DNA of 64,000 bases from Pegoplata infirma (taxonomy: Eukaryota; Arthropoda; Insecta; Diptera; Anthomyiidae), in assembly GCA_963921195.1 (NCBI GenBank), contig OY992540.1, forward strand, positions 18,917,136 to 18,981,135, read 5' to 3'. The position numbers and the translations under genes were made by a program. Position 1 is the stretch's first letter; each line of letters begins with the position of its first letter. Below the pieces are notes generated by a model. The model saw only the letters and a program-made list of their open reading frames with translations. It was not told where the DNA came from and searched no databases. Of this stretch, positions 58,152 through 64,000 are shown piece after piece.

Positions 58152-58631
58152 TAGCCCATTACTGCCTGCCCATAGATCGGCTCGTACGATTTTGATGAAA
58201 TTTTGACATGTGTACCTGGAAGACCACAGAAGTTGCTAGAAAAAATAAAAAAAAATTTCCTCAGCTCTGACCTGAGATATGACATGGTTATTAGGCCGTG
58301 TAATTTTTTACTTTTATTTTTTGTTTGAGCTGAAAGGGGTCTAAAAAGTTTCTATTGGGTGTCAAAATAACTCCAATAAATTTTCGTGAAAACCAAAAAT
58401 GTCCTTACCCCTCCCCCCCCCGCATCACGTTTTAGGTGCGTTTTATCAGTGAAAAACAAAAGTTAAACAAAACAAAAAAAAATCTTCTTAAATGTTCACA
58501 TTTAGCCCAATCTCTTCTCTTTTTTATTAAAAAAGAATTAGCCCGATATCTTCCATCTAGCCCGCGGTAAATTTTTTTAAGTATCAACACTTTTTTGGGT
58601 ATTTAAATACCCATTAGGCAGGAATGGGTTA
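58152..58631. mobile_element. MITE, TARCCCATTMCTGCCT ends
   Basis: TAGCCCATTACTGCCTGCCCAT (left) and AATGGGTATT...ATTAGGCAGGAATGGGTTA (right) pair for about 16 bases with few mismatches. Contains a C run at 58410-58425. No coding frame; target duplication not clear. Confidence 0.5.
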
Positions 58632-58739
58632 GATAACCCGACGTTTGTTTATGTTAGTTCGAAATTTTTTTTAATCGACCTTCGAACTTTGCAGTCAAAT
58701 GCCGAAATGCCACAAAAATTTTCTAAATCAATTTTTTTT

Positions 58740-59166
58740 TAAATGTTTGTAAAATGGGTCCAGTGATTCAAACGTTGTAAGAAAAACCCCGAATTTCAGA
58801 GTGGTTTCACCTCAAATTCACTTGTTGAAAACGCGAGTATTGGTTAATTACCAATGCTTCTAAGACTTGTTGGTAACTTACTAATGCTTTTAAAACTTGT
58901 TTACCAATAGTAAGTCACAAAAGTATTTTACAACGTATTTTTGTCACTTAAAAATATTTTTAAACAAAACAAAAAACAAAAAAATTTTACTCGAAAAAAA
59001 TTTTGCACTCAAAAAAAATTTTACACTCAAAAAAAATTTTTGTTATTTTTACAAAAATGAGAAAAAAAGTTTTTAACTCAAAATAAAATTTTTGTAATCA
59101 ATAAAAGGGCATTGTGGAGGGTATTCATGGATACGACCAAGTCGAATTTAACTTTCTACCTGTTAT
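58740..59166 (+). mobile_element. mini-me/DINE-1-like element, type I 3' portion
   Basis: GGGTCCAGTGATTCAAACG, CCCGAATTTCAGAGTGGTTTC, subrepeats ACACTCAAAAAAAATTTT and the terminal ACGACCAAGTCGAATTTAAC...CTACCTGTT. The hairpin has one outer pair lost. The 5' part is absent. Confidence 0.65.
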
Positions 59167-59561
59167 GATCTTTAATCTTAGCAACCTCCACTTATGGAAG
59201 TTCAAGGTGACATTTTTAGTTAATTAGTTTTTTGTTGGGACTCACTAAAATATATCATCCAATTTTTCTAAAATTATCGAGGTTTAAAATATAAAATCCC
59301 GTAACAGGGGATGAGACAAATAAATTCGACGACCATGTCCAAAATAATAACCACCCTAATACATATGAATAATAAAAACACCAGACACACACATTCAAAA
59401 CAAAAACGAAAAAAAGACACGACATAACAAATAAAAACATAATCAATTAACTTTTATTATGTGTGAATAATAAAATCATAAACTTTTTTTTTTTATTTTA
59501 ATGATATAATAATGTTGCTGATGCTAATTTTTTCCCCTTTTGTCTTCGTTCCATTTTACAG
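59167..59561 (+). other. Intron end upstream of the receptor exon
   Basis: No gene. Low-complexity A-rich DNA ends in the pyrimidine-rich acceptor TTTTTTCCCCTTTTGTC...CCATTTTACAG, with AG at 59560-59561. Confidence 0.7.
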
Positions 59562-59856
59562 GCAGCACATCGAATCCCGATGCTAAACGTCTATACGACG
59601 ATCTTCTCAGTAACTACAACAAATTAGTACGACCCGTTGTCAATGTAACAGATGCTCTAACCGTACGCATCAAATTAAAATTATCGCAATTGATTGATGT
59701 CAATTTGAAAAATCAAATCATGACAACCAATTTGTGGGTGGAACAATCCTGGTATGATTATAAGCTGCAATGGGAACCAAAAGAATATGGTGGTGTCGAA
59801 ATGTTGCATGTGCCCAGTGATCATATATGGCGACCGGATATAGTGTTGTATAATAA
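59562..59856 (+). CDS. Nicotinic acetylcholine receptor alpha subunit (alpha3-like), exon with loops D and A
   Basis: This 295-base exon begins with two bases completing a codon (xGC) and then encodes 97 residues starting [15 protein letters not shown]. The residues belong to the N-terminal extracellular ligand-binding domain of a Cys-loop channel subunit. Asn27 in VVNVTDA is an N-glycosylation sequon. The conserved [13 protein letters not shown] lies at 39-51, the loop D tryptophan in NLWVEQ at 58, and the loop A segment WRPDIVLYN at 89-97. The exon ends at AA|GTAAGT, and the split Asn codon is completed by the next exon. Among insect subunits the pattern ([35 protein letters not shown]) reads like alpha3; alpha2 or alpha1 are less likely alternatives. 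The pentameric cation channel works at central synapses. The upstream exon is not in view, and the apparent upstream frame from 59540 is intron. Confidence 0.9.
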
Positions 59857-60180
59857 GTAAGTTTTTTTTTGTTAGAGAGAATAAACAAAATGGCGTTTTT
59901 TAATGATATTTTCCAAAACTGTTTCATCAATTTCTAGTTTTTCAATTCAATCATGAATTTCAAATCTGACTTAAACATTTGTCAATTTTTCTCTGTCAAA
60001 TTATTTTTCTATGTCTTAAACATTTGGATACGCCATTTTAAAGCTGTCATTTTTGATTTAATTTTTTTTTCTTGCCTAAGAAAATTCAATGACAAATCCA
60101 TGTTTTTCTATTTCAAACTAATTCCTTAACTCGTTTCAAACTTTTTGCACCCTCCATTATTTTTTTTTTTTTATTTCCAG
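59857..60180 (+). other. 324-base intron between the two receptor exons
   Basis: Starts GTAAGTTTT, the consensus donor, and ends with a T-rich tract and TTTCCAG. No element was recognised inside. It is the only repeat-free intron of the gene visible here. Confidence 0.85.
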
Positions 60181-60361
60181 TGCTGATGGTAATTTCGAAG
60201 TAACTTTAGCAACTAAGGCTACACTCAACTATACAGGACGTGTTGAATGGCGACCACCTGCTATTTATAAGAGTTCATGTGAAATTGATGTTGAATATTT
60301 TCCTTTCGATGAACAGACGTGTGTTATGAAATTTGGCAGTTGGACATATGATGGGTTTCAG
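60181..60361 (+). CDS. Nicotinic acetylcholine receptor alpha subunit (alpha3-like), exon with the Cys-loop and loop B
   Basis: The 181-base exon supplies the last base of the split Asn codon and 60 further residues from [12 protein letters not shown] to SWTYDGFQ, ending CAG|GTGAGT in phase 0. Asn16 in NYTG is a second glycosylation sequon. The signature Cys-loop runs from Cys33 to Cys47 with 13 residues between, containing EYFPFDEQ with the invariant Phe-Pro-Phe-Asp. The loop B tryptophan is Trp54 in GSWTYDG, a main cation-pi contact for acetylcholine. Together with the previous exon this covers most of the agonist-binding face contributed before loop C. The vicinal cysteines that define alpha subunits would be in a later exon, so the alpha call rests on sequence resemblance. 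Confidence 0.9.
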
Positions 60362-61121
60362 GTGAGTGTATTTAAAAAAAAACTAAGAATAACAGCAATG
60401 TGGCATTAACAAGAAAACTGCATTTAAATTTATGAAATCGTATTGAAATAGCATGGGAATATTATGGATTTTGGTAAATCGCAATTTTTGTATGTAATTT
60501 TTTAACATAATAATGTTAAAATACTTTAGCTGCAGTCTGATTTTGTTAGCCTTTACCACAACATTCAAAAGATTCCATTTGTAATTCAAAAACTCCTATT
60601 ATAATACGAAAAATGTCAATTGTAACTTGAAAAAAAAAAAAACATTTCAGTAACAACAACTGCCATAAACTGTTGTAGTTATTTGACAGAAAATTAATTT
60701 GACTTCAAACAAATTTATTTGAATGTTTCACCGTCAAAATCGTTTCAGTGTAGAAAAAAATAACAAAAACCCACAGGTTTTGAGAATAAAAAACCTTTAG
60801 ATTCTGAGGCTTTTCCCCTTAAGTTCTGATAAGACTTTCCTTTACAAAACTTCCACAAAAAAAAAAAAAAAATAACATCATGCTCCGATATATTTTGAGT
60901 TAAGGAACCTCTTGATTCACGAAACTCTTAGCTCATTAGAATTAATTCAGTATAAATTATCTCATTTTCAGAGTGAAATTATAAAAATCTACTTGACTTA
61001 TTTTATGGAAATTTAAGTTTTTGTATAGAATTTTGGAATAAAATTATTTTGTATGTTGAAATATTTAAAAATCAGTACAATCAGTACATACATATTTCAA
61101 AAAATCAGTACAAATCAGTAA
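60362..61121 (+). other. Start of the next receptor intron
   Basis: GTGAGTGTATTT donor followed by AT-rich DNA without recognised elements, apart from a duplicated AAATCAGTACAA phrase at about 61068-61118. Confidence 0.6.
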
Positions 61122-61849
61122 AACTTCTATCGATTCTAAAAATTTTTTGCCCAGGAGGATTGTGGGATAACGATTATTACTATTTTTTAAAATTTTTTGA
61201 AAAAATTTTATTGTAATTTTCCAATCTTAAAATCATTTCTACTGCTCCAATAATGCGTCATAGAGGGGCCCTATATAAAACCGACCCCCATTAATTTTTA
61301 CGTCTTAACATTTCTTTGGAACAAACTAATACCCTATCTCAAATTTCTAAGGGGGCTCCCACACAAAACGACATTTTTTAAAATTTGCTCCAACCGCTCT
61401 AACTGCCCTAATAGTGCCCTTAGAGCAACAAAATGTATGACCGACCCACAATATTTTTTTTAGTCCAAACATTTTCTTTAAACACCCCTACCCTCTTTCT
61501 CTAATTGTTAAGGCGGTCCCCATAATTTTTTTTTTTTTTTTTGTAAATTTGTTTTATTTAATCAGCTTCTACCGGTCCAATGGTGCGTCCGAAAGGGGTC
61601 ATTACTAAGACCGAACCCCATTTATTTTTACCCTACAACATTTTTTTAAAACATACCTACGCCCTATCTCCACTCACTAAGTAGGCTCCTGTACAAATAA
61701 CAGTTGGATCAAATTTTATAAAAATGTAATTTTGTATGGGAGCCTACTTAGGGAGTGGAGGTATATTTTAAAAAAAATGTTGTAGGGTAAAAATTAATGG
61801 GGGTCGGTCTCACTAATGACCCCTCTCGGACGCACCATTGCACATTGGG
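61122..61849. mobile_element. TRGGGCATTCC-family internal fragment
   Basis: Begins at AACTTCTATCGATTCTA and carries the full set of inner modules (CACGATCCTC-like, CCAATAATGCGTCATAGAGGGG, AACTAATACCCTATCTC, CTTCTACCGGTCCAATGG), with the inverted half starting near 61720 and ending CACCATTG. Both outer arms are missing. It lies downstream of the receptor exons, while copy C lies upstream. Confidence 0.75.
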
Positions 61850-62425
61850 TTGAAATGGATCAAAAGTGACGCTTTATTCAAAACTGAAATTTTTTTTTAC
61901 AAAAATTATTAATTTAGGGTTAAAGTGTATAAAATTGCACTAAAAAATCTGTCACAACTATTATTCTGAGTTGTTTACTTTTCTTGCAATCCGCCGTCAA
62001 AATCCAATAAATTTTTGTGTTTTTGAATATGGTGCTAAAAATTGAAAATCAACTTATTTCTAGAATTTTTTTTTGGTATTTATTCATTCAAAGATAATTT
62101 TTTTATTATGGAACCATCAATTTCAGGCATATTCAAATACATTTCTGTTTTTTTTTTTTTGAAAATTATTGTAAAAATATTTTTGGAATTTTTTTTGTAA
62201 AATGTTCCAAAATTGGAGTATTTTTAATACTTGATGGAAAATAAAAAAAAATGTTAGAGGTTGTTATTGCTTATACATTTTGATAATAAATCATATAGTA
62301 TAAGCTTTAATTTAAAAGAAAAAAAAAACGTCCGCGTTTAATGCCGTTATTTTTTTATTTAAGATTTTATGAAAAAAATATGGTGGCTTCAATAACACTT
62401 CATCACAAAAAAACAAAAAAGTTTC
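61850..62425. other. Unassigned AT-rich intron DNA
   Basis: No gene or element ends found; T-rich with frequent A and T runs. Confidence 0.4.
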
Positions 62426-63047
62426 TGACCCAGAAACTAGACCCACTTATCCTTATGTATTATGACCTTCTGAAATCGATTCTGCCATCAGAATTGAATT
62501 CTATAGTTGGGGTTTCCTGTGATTTACAAGGAAATTCCGCACAGTGAAATTACCTAATTTCCTTGTGAATTTGACAAAGTTACAAAATTTTTTAATTTTA
62601 TTTCTGTATTTAAGGTTAAAGCCTGATTTATTACATAGAAAATAAGAATATTTTAAATAAAATCCGCAAAAAAATGCAGAAGTTACATGCATTTCAACAA
62701 AAACGCGTTATTTCAGTTTTATACAAAAACAGTTGTATTTATGTTGTGAATTAATGCTTTTTTGTTCAAATGCAAGTAACTTCTGTAATTTTTGATGGAT
62801 TTTATGAAAAAACCTCTTATTTTCTTCGTTATGAATCAGACTTGAACATTACATACCGAAATAAAATTTTAAAAAATGTTAACTTATTGTTGGTCAAATT
62901 TACAAGGAAATCAGGTCGGTTCACTTTTGCGGACTTTCCTTGTAAATTGCAGTAAAACCCAACGGTAGAATTTAATTCTGATCGCGGAATTGAATTTAGA
63001 AGGTAAAAATATATAAGTATTAGTGGGTCAAGACCTTTTTTGTGGGT
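62426..63047. mobile_element. Foldback element, GACCCACT ends
   Basis: TAGACCCACTTATCCTTATG (left) and TATAAGTATTAGTGGGTCA (right) pair. Inner arms include CAGAATTGAATTCTA with TAGAATTTAATTCTGA, TGATTTACAAGGAAAT with its complement near 62935, and the GCAGAAGTTACATGCATTT / AAATGCAAGTAACTTCTG pair nearest the loop around 62730. It is ~620 bases, non-coding. The short open frames on both strands derive from the arms. Confidence 0.65.
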
Positions 63048-63064
63048 CTTTGTAATCTATATAT

Positions 63065-63120
63065 AAACAAGTAAGAGTTTAAAATTCGGCTGTGCCAAAT
63101 CTTTTTTACCCTCCAACAAG
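63065..63120 (-). mobile_element. mini-me/DINE-1-like 3' terminal fragment
   Basis: AACAAGTAAGAGTTTAAAATTCGGCTGTGCCAAATC...TACCCTCC: the terminal hairpin TTCGGCTGTGCCAAA has one broken pair. Only the terminal ~55 bases are clear. A G-rich tract follows at 63151-63182. Confidence 0.6.
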
Positions 63121-64000
63121 CAAAAAAATAAAAATTACAGGGACGGTTTTTGTGGGGAGTGGGAAGGGGGGGGGGGGCGGGGTAAGCAGATGTCTCTGGG
63201 TGGTGTAATATAATATCTGACAAAAAACATGCATGATGTTAACTTTATTTATTATGAATAACGCAGCGCAGCCGATATAATTTTTTTTTTCAATTTCCAA
63301 GGCTTAAGTTAAAAAAGGTAAATTTAAACATTCAAGAATTTTTATGAAAAAAATAGGTTTCTTAATAAATTTAGTACTTATATGAGAGCATATAATTTTT
63401 GTTAAACGTTTATAATAGCACTTTACATAAACTTTAATTTGCTATTTGTTTCAAAATATTGTGTTTTTTAATTTTACAGATACAGTAAAAATTGTGAATT
63501 TAGTTTTTTCCCGAAATAAAGCATAACCACGCTCCTAATATGTTAATTTTTTTCAAAAATGGTGGTATTTTACTTATTAATGATTAGACGCCAATAAAAA
63601 AAATTAATAGTTCCAAATTACAACTTTCCTGACTTTTTTATGGAAAATTTAAAAAAATTTAAAATTTGGTGAAACACAAAAATCCGACTTTAAACAAATT
63701 TTATGCAAGTATTAACACATATTTATTTTTTATTGTTTTAAATTTTTATTATCGCATTAAAAATACTTTAATTTGCACCTGTATTCATTAAATTGTCGCT
63801 TTTGGTTTAAAAGTTACAGCTTAAATTGTGAATCAAGTTCAATTTTCAAGAAACACTAAAAAAATTCTGACTGGTTAAAAAAAAATAAAAAACACATGTT
63901 TTCTCTTTAAAAGGGTGCTTTCTAATGTATTATTCATCATTCATCAATCAAAAAATATTATATGTTAAAATTACTGCTTCCCTGAATAAAGCGCCACTTT
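63121..64000. other. Unassigned intron DNA with a G-rich tract
   Basis: GGGG, GGG, a run of about 12 G and GGGG lie within 63153-63182, a sequence able to form a G-quadruplex. The remainder is AT-rich with no recognised element or exon. Confidence 0.45.

Noticed and set aside
59540..59860. Open frame of 106 codons starting upstream of the receptor exon
   Set aside because: The first seven codons are the intron's pyrimidine tract and acceptor; the true exon starts at 59562 and ends at the GT donor at 59857.

Overview
The window looks like nuclear DNA of a higher (calyptrate-type) fly such as a blowfly or house fly. Two things point there. The only conserved host gene found is a nicotinic acetylcholine receptor alpha subunit that reads like the insect alpha3 type. 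The commonest repeat is the dipteran mini-me/DINE-1 (Helentron-type) element with its (GTCY)n proto-microsatellite. The DNA is very AT-rich, full of A and T runs, and has no bacterial-style gene density. The species assignment is inference.

Layout: two spliced exons of the receptor gene (59562-59856 and 60181-60361, + strand) lie near the right end. They have proper AG/GT borders and a reading frame continuous across the 324-base intron. No first exon, signal peptide exon or other host gene was recognised in the 59.5 kb to the left, so that stretch is most simply read as one or more very large introns of the same gene and/or its upstream DNA. The last 3.6 kb is the next intron. The vicinal-cysteine loop, the four membrane segments and the stop lie outside the window.

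Almost everything else that can be recognised is transposable DNA, much of it nested. It includes: (1) about twenty mini-me/DINE-1-like copies or pieces of several subfamilies; (2) hAT-like elements with 8-base target duplications (7290-7768, 28362-30661, 32255-33935, 53419-53859, and 51152-51551 with a 7/8 match); (3) long foldback elements, especially a recurring family with TRGGGCATTCC ends (21640-22975, 39149-44826, 54542-57227, plus fragments) and a TGAGGCATTCC family (14085-15169, 48860-49800); (4) a family of small elements with CCC[A/T]GC ends and 2-base target duplications (18892-19338, 23160-23968, 43665-44450, 56310-57039); (5) a probable 2.2 kb solo LTR built largely of a 100-base tandem repeat and interrupted by a DNA element (3456-5644); (6) an antisense non-LTR retrotransposon that keeps its 5' half (PHD-finger ORF1 intact, ORF2 decayed) but has lost its 3' half (11274-14084); (7) three tRNA-derived SINE-like pieces; (8) several arrays of short palindromic subrepeats resembling Drosophila FB-type termini (15415-18345, 18346-19390, 48130-48730).

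The receptor exons encode the extracellular agonist-binding domain: loops D and A in the first exon, the Cys-loop and loop B in the second. The repeats have no evident protein function here, but because they would be transcribed in the receptor pre-mRNA, their very long inverted repeats could form large double-stranded RNA hairpins. All element calls rest on reading end sequences, target duplications and inverted repeats by eye; no database search was possible.
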